A DNA stretch of 64,000 nt from JANMJD01 sp963847945 (GTDB lineage: Bacteria; Actinomycetota; Acidimicrobiia; Acidimicrobiales; Ilumatobacteraceae). This document shows positions 37,627 to 45,571 of this stretch, piece by piece. The position numbers and the translations under genes were made by a program. The notes under the pieces were generated by a model, which saw only the letters and a list, made by a program, of their open reading frames with translations, made no database searches and had not been told where the DNA came from. Positions within the stretch are counted from its first letter, which is position 1. Each line of letters opens with the position of its first letter. The DNA is taken from the NCBI GenBank assembly GCA_963847945.1, contig CAWKBX010000003.1, positions 248,001-312,000 on the forward strand, written 5' to 3'.

Positions 37627-38208
37627 ATGAGTGTCATGACAGGCTCTCAAGCCCAGCAGCCAGGAGATACGGCCAGATCAGACAAACCGTGCTCAGCCGT
37701 TGATGTGATGATGAAGCGCAACGAGTCGCTTGCCGGGGCACCGCGCCGCTGGTCGACCGATGTACTGCCAGCGATGCAGGCCGTAGTGCTGACGTGCTGT
37801 GATCATCGCGTTGATCCTGCGCACGTCCTCGGGCTCGAACCGGGTGAGGCGGTCGTGATCCGAAACGCTGGCGGTCGGGTGACGCCTGATGTGCTTGGCT
37901 GTTTCGAGGTGTTGGCGGTGGTGGCGATGGTGGAGGCGCTCGCGATCGAACCCGAGATGATCGTGATGCACCACACCGACTGCGGTATGTCTCGACTGGC
38001 CTCCCCTGAGATGGTTGACGTCGCCCGCCGCTATCTCGGTCAACATAAGGTCGAGTTCGGCGAGTTGTGGCTAGACGACCCCTTCCGCTCGGTCCATGCC
38101 GATGTTCAAAGGTTGCGGTCGTCGCCGGGAATCCCGCATTCGATGCCCATCACCGGCATCGTCTACGACGTCGTTACCGGCGTCGCCACGAAGGTGGCCA
38201 CCGTCTGA
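37627..38208 (+). CDS. Beta-class carbonic anhydrase-like protein
   Basis: The protein has 193 residues. VVLTCCDHRVDP supplies the CxDxR zinc motif and IVMHHTDCGM the HxxC pair, the three zinc ligands of beta-carbonic anhydrases. It is of the short actinobacterial type (PITGIVYDVVTG near the end). It interconverts CO2 and bicarbonate, although some relatives act on other small molecules such as CS2. Its stop overlaps the HD-domain gene by one base (TGATG). Confidence 0.8.
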   Translation: MSVMTGSQAQQPGDTARSDKPCSAVDVMMKRNESLAGAPRRWSTDVLPAMQAVVLTCCDHRVDPAHVLGLEPGEAVVIRNAGGRVTPDVLGCFEVLAVVAMVEALAIEPEMIVMHHTDCGMSRLASPEMVDVARRYLGQHKVEFGELWLDDPFRSVHADVQRLRSSPGIPHSMPITGIVYDVVTGVATKVATV

Positions 38209-38789
38209 TGCTCGAGGTACCCGATTCACGTCTGGCGGTGGCTGCGGTTGAGTTGGCTACGGTGCACATGCCCCGCTGGCTGGTGGCGCACAGCTACCGA
38301 ACCTTTCATTTCGGCGCTGCGATACTCGAGATCGCTGGCAGGCCAGTCGACGCCGAGTTGCTGTTCGTCGGATCGATCCTGCACGACATCGCGCTTGGAA
38401 CCGATCTCGACCAAGCTGACAAACCATTCGAGGTGATCGGCGCTCGGGTTGCCGAGGAGTTCATGACGGGTTGGGGCGCAAGCACCGACCGATCGAGCGC
38501 GGTGGCCGACGCCGTCGCGTTGCATCTTCAGCTCAGCACGGCCGACGACGAGCGGCCCGAGGTCGCCGGAGTCCATCTCGGTGCTGGTGTCGATGTGATC
38601 GGCCTACGCTCAGGCGACATCACTCAGGACGTACTCGCTGCCGTGCTTGCCAGCCACCCGCGAGGGCCGTTTGTCGACGAACTTGTCGAGGCAATGCAAG
38701 CCGAGGCTCGCAAACCGGGGTCAACGGTCGCGGAACTGATCCGTATGTTCGGCCTCATCGAAATGATCAAGATATGTCCACTCGGCTGA
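38208..38789 (+). CDS. HD-domain protein (cyanamide hydratase-like)
   Basis: The protein has 193 residues. HSYRTFHFG and ILHDIALGTDL give the first metal His and the HD pair; VADAVALHLQL contributes a later His. The layout matches single-domain HD proteins annotated as cyanamide hydratase-like. Translational coupling to the carbonic anhydrase suggests a joint small-molecule role, possibly detoxification. Substrate is unknown. Confidence 0.75.
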   Translation: MLEVPDSRLAVAAVELATVHMPRWLVAHSYRTFHFGAAILEIAGRPVDAELLFVGSILHDIALGTDLDQADKPFEVIGARVAEEFMTGWGASTDRSSAVADAVALHLQLSTADDERPEVAGVHLGAGVDVIGLRSGDITQDVLAAVLASHPRGPFVDELVEAMQAEARKPGSTVAELIRMFGLIEMIKICPLG

Positions 38790-38820
38790 ACCGCAGGCGA
38801 CGACCGACGGGGCTACGGTC

Positions 38821-39252
38821 GTGATGATGAGTTCGATGACAGCGACTATCTACGCGGCCAATTTGGATCGCATGACCGAGTTCTACCGTTGTGTGCTTGG
38901 GCTGTCGATCATCGAGTCGGTCGACAATGATTTCGCACGACTCGCATCACCGGACCACACGATCGAGATGTCGATCGTCGCGATCCCACCGGAGATCGCC
39001 AACACAATCACATTCGACGACCCCGTCGCACTGCGCGACGACACGCCGATCAAGTTGAGTTTCGTTGTCGATGACCTCGAAGCGTGCCGAGCACATGCGC
39101 TGGCGCTTGGAGGCTCCCTACGAGACGCCGCTGCGGGATGGATCTGGAATGGGTTCACCCATCGCGATGGTCACGATCCCGAAGGCAACGTCTTCCAAGC
39201 CAGATCATCGGCCCCAGGGACAAGCCCGACCTCCTCGCCGCACGCTTCATGA
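38821..39252 (+). CDS. VOC-family protein
   Basis: The protein has 143 residues; ATG 38836 is an alternative start. TIYAANLDRMTEFYRCVLGLSIIESVD is one beta-alpha-beta half, and IKLSFVVDDLEACRAHALALGG the other. DPEGNVFQARS holds the conserved DPxGN motif. It resembles glyoxalase / bleomycin-resistance proteins. The last 15 residues look non-native and could reflect a frameshift. Confidence 0.7.
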   Translation: MMMSSMTATIYAANLDRMTEFYRCVLGLSIIESVDNDFARLASPDHTIEMSIVAIPPEIANTITFDDPVALRDDTPIKLSFVVDDLEACRAHALALGGSLRDAAAGWIWNGFTHRDGHDPEGNVFQARSSAPGTSPTSSPHAS

Positions 39253-39289
39253 GCGTTCGCAACGCCCGGTCAGGCAGGCGGGGGCAGAG

Positions 39290-40294
39290 ATGAGATGGAG
39301 CCCGATCACCGGACCCTCCCGCCGAACACGTCGGATGCGACAAAACCGAGGTGGAATCGCACGGCTCGCCCCCATGACGCTCGGCGGCGTCGAGCAATGG
39401 GTGCTCGTGCGCGGTCGACGTGCCGACGCCCCAATTCTGATCAAGATCCACGGCGGCCCTGGCCAAGCTGAGATACCCACAATCGACATGAACGCACGGC
39501 TCGAAGAACACTTCCTCGTCGTCGAGTGGGACCAACGGGGGGCAGGTAAGTCGGCCGCAGCTATCGAACCACGCGCTTCGATGACTCTGGACCAGATCGT
39601 GGCTGACACCATTGAACTTACCGAGCGCCTCATCGATGAGTTCGGACCACCAGAGTCATACTGCTCGGCCACTCATGGGGAAGCCTGGTCGGTGTGCTCG
39701 CGGCCCAACGTCGACCAGACCTCTTCGCGGCGTTCGTCAGTACCGGCCAAATCACAACGTTCGCCGACGGCCAACAGGTCGCGTACGACTTCGTCGTAGC
39801 CGAAGCCCAACGTCGCGGCCAGACGTCGGCTATGTCGGCACTTGCATCGACGGTGCCCCCCTTCAGCGGCACCGAAGGGCTCGCCGCCTGGATGCAATGC
39901 GTGCGCTGGCTCGGCGAGTTCGGTGCCGTATGGCACCAACCCGACACGTTTCGACCGGTACGTTGGATGCTCAATTCCCCCGAGTACTCATGGCCCGAAA
40001 AGCTGCGGTTCACCAACGCAGCCAACCGATCATTCGAGCTGCTCTACGACGATCTCGTGAGTTCCGACCTTCGCACGTCATGTCTCGATCTCGCGGTGCC
40101 CGTGTTCATGGCGGTGGGCCGCTATGACCGCCTGGCACCGCCCGAAGTCGCTGAGCGATACTTCAACGCGCTCCACCGCACCGCGGAAGAAGTGGGTGTG
40201 GTTCGAAGAGTCGGGCCATTTCCCCCAATGGGAACAAGCCGACGACTTCCACCAGTTCCTCATCCACACAGTCCTGCCGACTATCACAGGGTGA
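39290..40294 (+). pseudogene. Alpha/beta hydrolase (proline iminopeptidase-like), two frame breaks
   Basis: Frame 2 gives LGGVEQWVLVRGRRADAPI, IKIHGGPGQ (HGGP oxyanion motif) and WDQRGAGKS. The nucleophile elbow VILLGHSWGSLVG is in the next frame after a missing base near 39650. The middle part (AAQRRPDLFAAFVSTGQ to YDRLAPPEVAERYFNAL) leads to another break at 40171-40180 and then WFEESGHFPQWEQADDF to a stop at 40292-40294. All three catalytic residues are recoverable. Family members are cytosolic peptidases or esterases. The gene is inactive as written. Confidence 0.75.
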
Positions 40295-40434
40295 GTTCGG
40301 GTCGCACCGCCGGTTTTCGTTCGGCGACAGCGTCTCTACAGCTGTGCTGAGGCGAAGGTTAAAACCTACGGCGGCGATGTCGTGCAGAATCGAACCGACG
40401 AATTGCCGACGCGACTTGGCGAGCGCTACGCGTC

Positions 40435-40546
40435 CTAGTCGTTGGCCTTTGCTGGGTGGAGTGCGGCAACGGCGGCGTCCGGGTTCGAAACGGTGACCGT
40501 GACGGTGCGACGGTTACGGAGGGTGAGCCGCACAGTCGGGCTGCGC
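40435..40546 (-). pseudogene. C-terminal fragment of a gene split by the IS3 element
   Basis: On the minus strand, right at the IS boundary, the frame reads SPTVRLTLRNRRTVTVTV and then NPDAAVAAL, ending at 40435. This is the usual C-terminus of small actinobacterial membrane proteins whose N-terminal part lies on the other side of the IS at 41806-42102. Confidence 0.6.
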
Positions 40547-40615
40547 TGACCCCGTCTGGTGGGTCCAGGTGTTGTGAGAGTCCTGTTGCCCGTGACGGGC
40601 AGAATGGATTCGATC

Positions 40616-40894
40616 ATGAAGGGACGACGGCATACACCGGAGCAGGTGATTCGCAAGCTCCGCGACGCGGACCGGTTACTTGCTGAGGGCACGGAGCTGG
40701 TGGAGGTGGTCCGCCAACTCGAGGTGTCCGAGCAGACGTATTACCGGTGGCGGAACCAGTACGGCGGGATGAAAGCCGACGACGCCAAACGCCTCCGGGA
40801 ACTCGAGAAGGAAAACGCCCGACTGAAGCGGTTGTTGGCGGAAGCCGAGTTGGACAAGTCGATTCTCAAGGAGGTGGCGCAGGGAAACTTCTGA
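40616..40894 (+). CDS. IS3 OrfA, helix-turn-helix protein
   Basis: The protein has 92 residues. MKGRRHTPEQVIRKLRDADR, VEVVRQLEVSEQTYYRWRNQYGG and a leucine-rich coiled coil ELEKENARLKRLLAEAELD are diagnostic of IS3 OrfA. It provides DNA binding and, after frameshifting, the N-terminus of the transposase. Confidence 0.9.
   Translation: MKGRRHTPEQVIRKLRDADRLLAEGTELVEVVRQLEVSEQTYYRWRNQYGGMKADDAKRLRELEKENARLKRLLAEAELDKSILKEVAQGNF
40868..40888 (+). promoter_or_regulatory. Programmed -1 frameshift signal in IS3
   Basis: A Shine-Dalgarno-like AAGGAGGTGG (40868-40877) lies seven bases before a slippery heptamer G-GGA-AAC (40882-40888), one codon before the orfA stop. A -1 slip reads GGG AAA CTT CTG ACC and enters orfB exactly. 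IS3 elements are known to make their transposase this way. Confidence 0.75.
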
Positions 40895-41748
40895 CCCCGG
40901 AACGTCGACGTGTGGCGGTGGCCACGGTGATGGAACGTTTCGGGGTGTCGGAACGACGGGCGTGCCGTGTGATCGGTCAGCCCCGGTCCAGTCATCGTCG
41001 GCCACCGCCGGTCCCGTCGCCTGAAGAGGAGGAGCTCCGGGCGTGGTTGCGGGGCTTCGCGAAACGCCGCCCTCGGTGGGGATGGCGTCGGGCGCATGAT
41101 GAGCTGGTCAAGACCGGCCGGCGGGTCAACCGCAAACGGGTGCAGCGCCTGTGGCGTGACGAGGGTCTACGCGTTGCCTACAAGCCACGTAAGCCACCGT
41201 TGCGGGGTCGTGGGGTGATTGGCTGGTCGTGCCCGTTGTGGCCTGACGTGCTGTGGGCGATGGATTTCCAGTTCGATCAGACCGCGGACGGTCGCCCGTT
41301 GAAGTTGTTCAACCTGATCGACGAACACACCCGTGAGGCCCCGGATGGGCTGGTGGAACGTTCGATCACCGCGGACATGGTTGTCGACTGTTTGGATCGG
41401 GTCGCTCGTCAGCGGGGCGCGCCGATGTATGTGCGGATGGACAACGGTCCCGAGTTCATCGCGCATGCCGTCGCCGATTGGTGTCGGATGAACGGGACCG
41501 GGACGGTGTTCATCGATCCGGGGTGTCCGTGGCAGAACGGCTGGATCGAGTCGTTCAACAGCCGGATCCGTGACGAACTCCTCAACGGTGAGTTGTTCGG
41601 GTCGTTGCTCGAGGCCCGCGTCGTCATCGGTGACTGGCGGATCGACTACAACGAACGTCGGCCGCATTCAGCGCTCGGGAGGCGCACCCCCGCCGAGTAC
41701 GCTCGGCATCGCCGAGAACTCCGTCGCCGCCTCACCGGCGGCGGATAG
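40882..41748 (+). CDS. IS3 OrfB integrase domain (expressed as OrfAB)
   Basis: After the frameshift the product reads KLLTPERRRVAVATVMERFGVSERRACRVIG, then an HTH_21-like segment. The DDE triad sits in LWAMDFQFDQ (D), YVRMDNGPEFI (D) and QNGWIESFNSRIRDE (E). PHSALGRRTPAEYA is the standard ending. The catalytic domain looks intact, so the element may still be active. Confidence 0.9.
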   Translation, partial: GKLLTPERRRVAVATVMERFGVSERRACRVIGQPRSSHRRPPPVPSPEEEELRAWLRGFAKRRPRWGWRRAHDELVKTGRRVNRKRVQRLWRDEGLRVAYKPRKPPLRGRGVIGWSCPLWPDVLWAMDFQFDQTADGRPLKLFNLIDEHTREAPDGLVERSITADMVVDCLDRVARQRGAPMYVRMDNGPEFIAHAVADWCRMNGTGTVFIDPGCPWQNGWIESFNSRIRDELLNGELFGSLLEARVVIGDWRIDYNERRPHSALGRRTPAEYARHRRELRRRLTGGG

Positions 41749-41805
41749 GACCCGGCACCAACCCAACCCCGACTCTCACAACCACTGGACCACCAATCGG
41801 GGTCA

Positions 41806-42102
41806 GCCCAGGGCCGCTCGAATGGCGCAGCACGTTTGCTTTGGGGTCCACCACAACCCAACGAACTCGCCCAAGCTAGGTCGATCACCCTCGGCGTGCT
41901 CGATCTCATCGAGGCGATGGTTGCAGCGGGGCCAGCCGAACAAACCCCAACGGACAGTGAAGCCGTTGGGACCGGCAGTAGCTCGGACGCTTGACGCCGT
42001 CAGCACGTTGGCAAGCACGCCGATGGTAACGAGCAGCAACGGCACGGCCCGCAGACCTCGATCGAGTAGGAACGCCCCCGACAAGCCTTGGCGAAGAAAC
42101 AA
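41806..42102 (-). pseudogene. N-terminal fragment of a PH-like membrane protein disrupted by IS3
   Basis: The minus frame reads AVPLLLVTIGVLANVLTASS (membrane segment) and GFTVRWGLFGWPRCNHRLDEI. It then runs into the IS, whose terminal TGA provides the stop. The remaining C-terminus is at 40435-40546. The family (single helix plus PH-like barrel) is common in Actinobacteria and uncharacterised. The true start is not clear; TTG 42102 is the first candidate. Confidence 0.6.
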
Positions 42103-42135
42103 TCCGGTACTGGAACCATCGTTCGGCCCGACGAA

Positions 42136-42440
42136 TCACTCCTTCAGATAGGACTCGTCGAGTTCTCGGGGCCAATACCGAACGGGTGTGATGCCGCCAG
42201 GCTCAACGAGGTCTACGAGGACAACTTGGTAGTCGTATCGGCTGAGTAGATCATGGCCTCGATCGGCAACAGGGTCCTCAACCGTTCGCTCAGGAACTGG
42301 GCTCGGCGATGCTCCTGATCTGTGGCGAGGACAACAGATACGCCTTGTTCGGCCGCGCGGTTCGCCAGCGCGATCACGGAGTCGACAGGAACGAAGTCCG
42401 CCTCGAACCAGCACGACAAGACAGTCTCGAGCGCGTTACT
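42136..42440 (-). pseudogene. Remnant of a HAD-superfamily hydrolase
   Basis: The frame from about 42440 reads LETVLSCWFEADFVPVDSV, IALANRAAEQGVSVVLATDQEHRR and LLPIEAMIYSA, resembling the central part of HAD-IA phosphatases (motif II Thr in LATDQE). The DxD motif and the Lys/Asp end are absent. After 42250 another frame continues with VVLVDLVEPGGITPVRYWPREL, origin unknown. The gene is decayed. Confidence 0.5.
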
Positions 42441-42448
42441 CCAGCTCG

Positions 42449-43204
42449 TCACGGTCGGGCGATGAGGAGTCGAGTGCCTGCGTCGTATTCGGTCATCGTG
42501 CGAAGGTGACCGTTGCGCTGATCCCACGTGCCGTCGCCGAGGTCGCTCTCGAGCGCTTCGACGACCCGGGCCACTACCACCGGGTTCTGGCGTGAGAATG
42601 CGGAAGTCGCGTTTCTCGCAGACCTGTCGAGAACTCGTTCCGGGTGCGCCCAGAACGAGGTGAGCGACCAGTCCGGGGTGTCTCGGGAGGTGAGGACCGG
42701 CTCCACGGAAACGTCTCCTCCGAGCCACGAGACCAGCTGATCGATCGCAGGAAAGGTCGCTCGGTCGAGGTCGGCCGCTTCCGGCAGGTAGTCGCGGTAG
42801 AGCCACATTTGCGCGCAAACGTCTATGTCGCACGTGACAATGACGACCGGACCTCGTGCAACGCGTCGGAGCTCGCGAACACCGGCTTCTTGGCCGTCGT
42901 CCCAGTGATGGATCGTCAGCACGGCCATTGCGGCGTCAACGCTTCGGTCTCTCAGGGGTAACGGGAACGCTGAGCCCCGCAGCGCGGGAGCGAGATCATC
43001 AGGCCGTTGCGCGGCCATCACGTCACTCGGCTCGATCGCGATCAGATGCCGGTCACGGGGTTCGTAGGAACCTGCGCCCGCACCGACGTTGACAATCGTC
43101 CGGCTGTCGCCAAGTGCCTTGACGATTCGGTCGCGAAGCTTGGGGTCCTCGCGTCGGGTCACCGAGTACTCGTACCCGATCGTGTTGTAGCGAGCGGTCT
43201 CCAC
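42449..43204 (-). CDS. Class I SAM-dependent methyltransferase
   Basis: The protein has 251 residues from GTG 43204. ETARYNTIGYEYSVTRREDP, motif I TIVNVGAGAGSYEP, the acidic HLIAIEPSDVM, and DAAMAVLTIHHWDD are features of the Methyltransf_11 group. ARGPVVIVTCDID is post-motif. The longer upstream frame has no conserved sequence. Substrate is unknown. Confidence 0.75.
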   Translation of the reverse strand: METARYNTIGYEYSVTRREDPKLRDRIVKALGDSRTIVNVGAGAGSYEPRDRHLIAIEPSDVMAAQRPDDLAPALRGSAFPLPLRDRSVDAAMAVLTIHHWDDGQEAGVRELRRVARGPVVIVTCDIDVCAQMWLYRDYLPEAADLDRATFPAIDQLVSWLGGDVSVEPVLTSRDTPDWSLTSFWAHPERVLDRSARNATSAFSRQNPVVVARVVEALESDLGDGTWDQRNGHLRTMTEYDAGTRLLIARP

Positions 43205-43292
43205 GCCACCCGATCGTACAAGCCGCTCGGAAGTACGGTTGGATGATGATGGTCCGCTCGCGGAACAGGCGAGTCCGGATGTCCAGGGTCCG

Positions 43293-43838
43293 TCACCGCA
43301 GGAGTTCGATGACGACTGAAGACTTCCCTGCCGTATAGACACCGGTGGAGTTGTCCCGCCCGAGCTCGGCGAGGAGGCGTCGCTTCTCGCTCGCATACCA
43401 GTGACGAGCCTCGTCGCTGGTGCGGAGCGTCTCTCTCAGTGCCAGGTAGCGGCACCACTGCCCGGCGCCGTGTTCGACCACGTGCGCGTGTGCAACGCGA
43501 TGTCGCGCCCAACTTTCAAGCACGAACACGTGCCCGCCGTGGTCGCCCACGTCGCCGCGGTAGATCCAGTGACTTTCCGAGAGCCGTTCGATGATGACGG
43601 TGAGATCGGCATCGGGAGGTGTCCCGATCGCTACGTCAATGATCGGCTTCGCCAGGAGGCCGGGTACTGACGTCGAACCGATGTGCTCGACCCGGAGCGC
43701 GAGCCCCTCGAGACTCGCCTCGAGCTCACTGGATAGCCCGACACCGATCTCAACCCACGCAGGCGGAACTCGCACGAGTTCGACCCATCCGTAATCGAGT
43801 CCGAGGCCAACTGCGTCGAGGTCATCGGCATTCAGCAC
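43293..43838 (-). CDS. GrpB family (UPF0157) protein
   Basis: The protein has 181 residues from GTG 43838. LRVEHIGSTSVPGLLAKPIIDVAI is the nucleotidyltransferase-like signature, followed by YRGDVGDHGGHVFV and RYLALRETLRTSDEAR. GrpB proteins belong to the pol-beta fold; their substrate is unknown. It ends 89 bases downstream of the methyltransferase start, on the same strand. Confidence 0.85.
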   Translation of the reverse strand: MLNADDLDAVGLGLDYGWVELVRVPPAWVEIGVGLSSELEASLEGLALRVEHIGSTSVPGLLAKPIIDVAIGTPPDADLTVIIERLSESHWIYRGDVGDHGGHVFVLESWARHRVAHAHVVEHGAGQWCRYLALRETLRTSDEARHWYASEKRRLLAELGRDNSTGVYTAGKSSVVIELLR

Positions 43839-44101
43839 GTCGCCAAGTCTTGCCCAATCGGCTCGCCGACGTGGTCCTTGTTGCCGCGGATGCGTTCGAA
43901 CGTGCGGCCATCGAGCCGTACCTCGATCCCGCAATGGGATTCACACGAGGCGCTGCGGCATCAGGCGGGTCGAGCCCCGTAGTTGTGCACGACGCCGATC
44001 AGTGCGCGTTCGGCAGCTTGTAGCCCGCAGGACAACGCCATCGCCGGCCATGTCACGAAATCGCGATGACAAATCCGATGAAAAATGGCCCTTCCCGGGC
44101 C

Positions 44102-44197
44102 CGAAAACGAGAGAAGCCCTGGTCGGATTGTGGTCTTGACCAGGGCTTTCTTTGGTGGCGGGGACAGGATTTGAACCTGTGACCTTTGGGTTATGAG
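44102..44197 (-). repeat. Left attachment-site copy: 3' half of a CAT-anticodon tRNA plus terminator
   Basis: On the minus strand CTCATAA begins the anticodon loop, followed by stem CCCAA, variable AGGTC, T-arm ACAGG-TTCAAAT-CCTGT, acceptor CCCCGCC, A and CCA (44153). Downstream an AGCCCTGGTC/GACCAGGGCT hairpin precedes TCTCTCGTTTT. No 5' half follows. A second, slightly diverged copy lies at 59393-59487 in the same orientation. This is what is left at the chromosomal side when elements integrate at a tRNA 3' end. Confidence 0.75.
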
Positions 44198-44323
44198 CAA
44201 TCGCACTTTTCGTATTGGCTCTTCGGGTTCGGTCGGCTCTCGTAGCCGTCGACCAGGGCTTCATGGTCCGACGGGCAGGTCTCGCCTCGTCGCCTCGTCG
44301 CATCTCGTATATGTCCGTCGCAG

Positions 44324-44371
44324 TGACAAAACTGTGACACGGGCGGTCTCGCAGCTTGTCACTGCTTGTCA
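44324..44371. repeat. Four-pentamer array next to the left tRNA half
   Basis: TGACA occurs at 44324 and 44335 and TGTCA at 44357 and 44367, spaced 11, 22 and 10 bases. The same order and spacing appears at 59612-59658. The phasing by whole helical turns suggests cooperative protein binding, for example by the integrase or a directionality factor. Confidence 0.6.
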
Positions 44372-44387
44372 TCACGTTGCCCGCTGG

Positions 44388-44883
44388 TCAACCCGTTCGG
44401 GCGTGTTCGATGGCGGCGTGGTCGATCTTGCTCATGGTCATCATCGCGTCGAACACGCGCTTGGCGACGGCCGGGTCGGGGTCGGCAATTGCTTCGGCGA
44501 GTACCCGTGGGGTGATCTGCCATGACAGACCCCAGCGGTCTTTGCACCAGCCACAGGCGCTCTCCTGGCCGCCGTTGTCGACGATGGCGTTCCACAATCG
44601 GTCCGTTTCGGCCTGGTCGTCGGTGGCGATCTGGAACGAGAACGCTTCGCTCTGTGCGAACGCCGGCCCACCGTTGAGTCCCAGGCACGGGATACCGGCG
44701 ACGGTGAACTCGACGGTGAGCACGTCACCCTCTTGGCCGTCGGGGTAGTCGCCTGGGGCTCGCATGATCGCTGCCGACGGAACTGTCCGGAAATGTGTCG
44801 GCGTAGAACGCGCCGCGTCGACCGCGTCGCGGTCGAACCACAAACAGATCCGATTCTTCGGCGTTCGACGGCCGCTCGTTCAT
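44388..44883 (-). pseudogene. PhnB-like VOC protein with several frame breaks
   Basis: The main frame carries GDYPDGQEGDVLTVEFTVAG, AFSFQIATDDQAETDRLW and CGWCKDRWGLSWQITPRVL, the 3-demethylubiquinone-methyltransferase-like (PhnB) type. The start MNERPSNAEES (ATG 44883) and the stretch FYADTFPDSSVG are in a neighbouring frame, and LWFDRDAVDAA is in the main frame. Three shifts are needed, two of them nearly compensating within 60 bases. Restored length is about 165 residues. Substrate is unknown. Confidence 0.7.
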
Positions 44884-45263
44884 GGTGGCTGTCTCGTCTG
44901 GTTGGACGACGGCGATGTGGTTGCCGTCGGGGTCGCGCATCATGAACAGCAACGGGGCACCTGGGGTTTGCATCGGTTCGAGCGTCGAGATCGATACCGC
45001 CGATGGCGCTCAGGCGGCGATGTTCGGCGAGCACGTCGGCCGTCTCCACGCCCATGCTGCCACCGCCCGGTGATGCGCCCATCGGTTCGTTGAGCGCAAG
45101 CCGCGCATGGGAGCCGGGCGGCGCGACCTCGACCCACCGGTACTCGCCGTTCGGACCGAACCTGGTATCCGACGCGCAGCTCGAAGCCGAGCTTCTCGGT
45201 GTAGAACGCGATCGCCGCGTCCTGGCTTGTAACTGTGAACATCACCACGCTGATGTCATTCAT
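44884..45263 (-). pseudogene. VOC-family glyoxalase-like protein with two frame breaks
   Basis: ATG 45263 gives MNDISVVMFTVTSQDAAIAFYTEKLGFELRV. The next part (RFGPNGEYRWVEVAPPGSH, MGVETADVLAEHRRLSAIGG) is in a second frame, and the last (PGAPLLFMMRDPDGNHIAVVQ) in a third. The final frame runs straight into the start of the following VOC gene without a stop. All family segments are present in order, so the breaks are recent or artefactual. Confidence 0.7.
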
Positions 45264-45571
45264 CGCACTCTCCAGTACTCGTCGTTTTTGGCATCCGAAC
45301 CCTACGACCCGTGCCGTGCCGTGCCGTTGAAAGCAAACCATCGGGCTCGTCGTTCGCGCCCCATCGAGAACGGCATCGGGAAGCGTAGTAGGTAGCGACG
45401 ACAAGGATCCCGACCGGCGTCTTCCTGGTCCTGTCTATCGCAGCCACACCTTCCCAGGCGCCGTCTCCGTGCGGTTCGATGTGGGATCGGCGGCTTTGCG
45501 GATGTACAGGCACTGCGACGATCGCCTGCCGATCGTGGCCCACCTCGGGCGGCAGACGCTGTCGCTGTTGC
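45264..45571. other. No gene recognised between the MerB-like gene and the VOC pair
   Basis: Both strands have only short frames without family motifs. On the minus strand this is the spacer after the MerB-like stop, so it might hold the VOC promoter. Confidence 0.4.

Larger units (their letters stand above)
40547..41805 (+). mobile_element. Complete IS3-family insertion sequence, about 1.26 kb
   Basis: The imperfect inverted ends are TGACCCCGTCTGGTGG at 40547 and the complement of CCACCAATCGGGGTCA ending at 41805. They continue inward to GTTGTGAGAGTC on both sides, about 36 bp in all. The element holds overlapping orfA and orfB. No clear target duplication was found; GC flanks both ends. 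It interrupts a membrane-protein gene. Confidence 0.85.

Noticed and set aside
44153..44197. An intact tRNA gene
   Set aside because: Only the 3' half from the anticodon loop is present at either copy; neither flank can form the D-arm and 5' acceptor strand.
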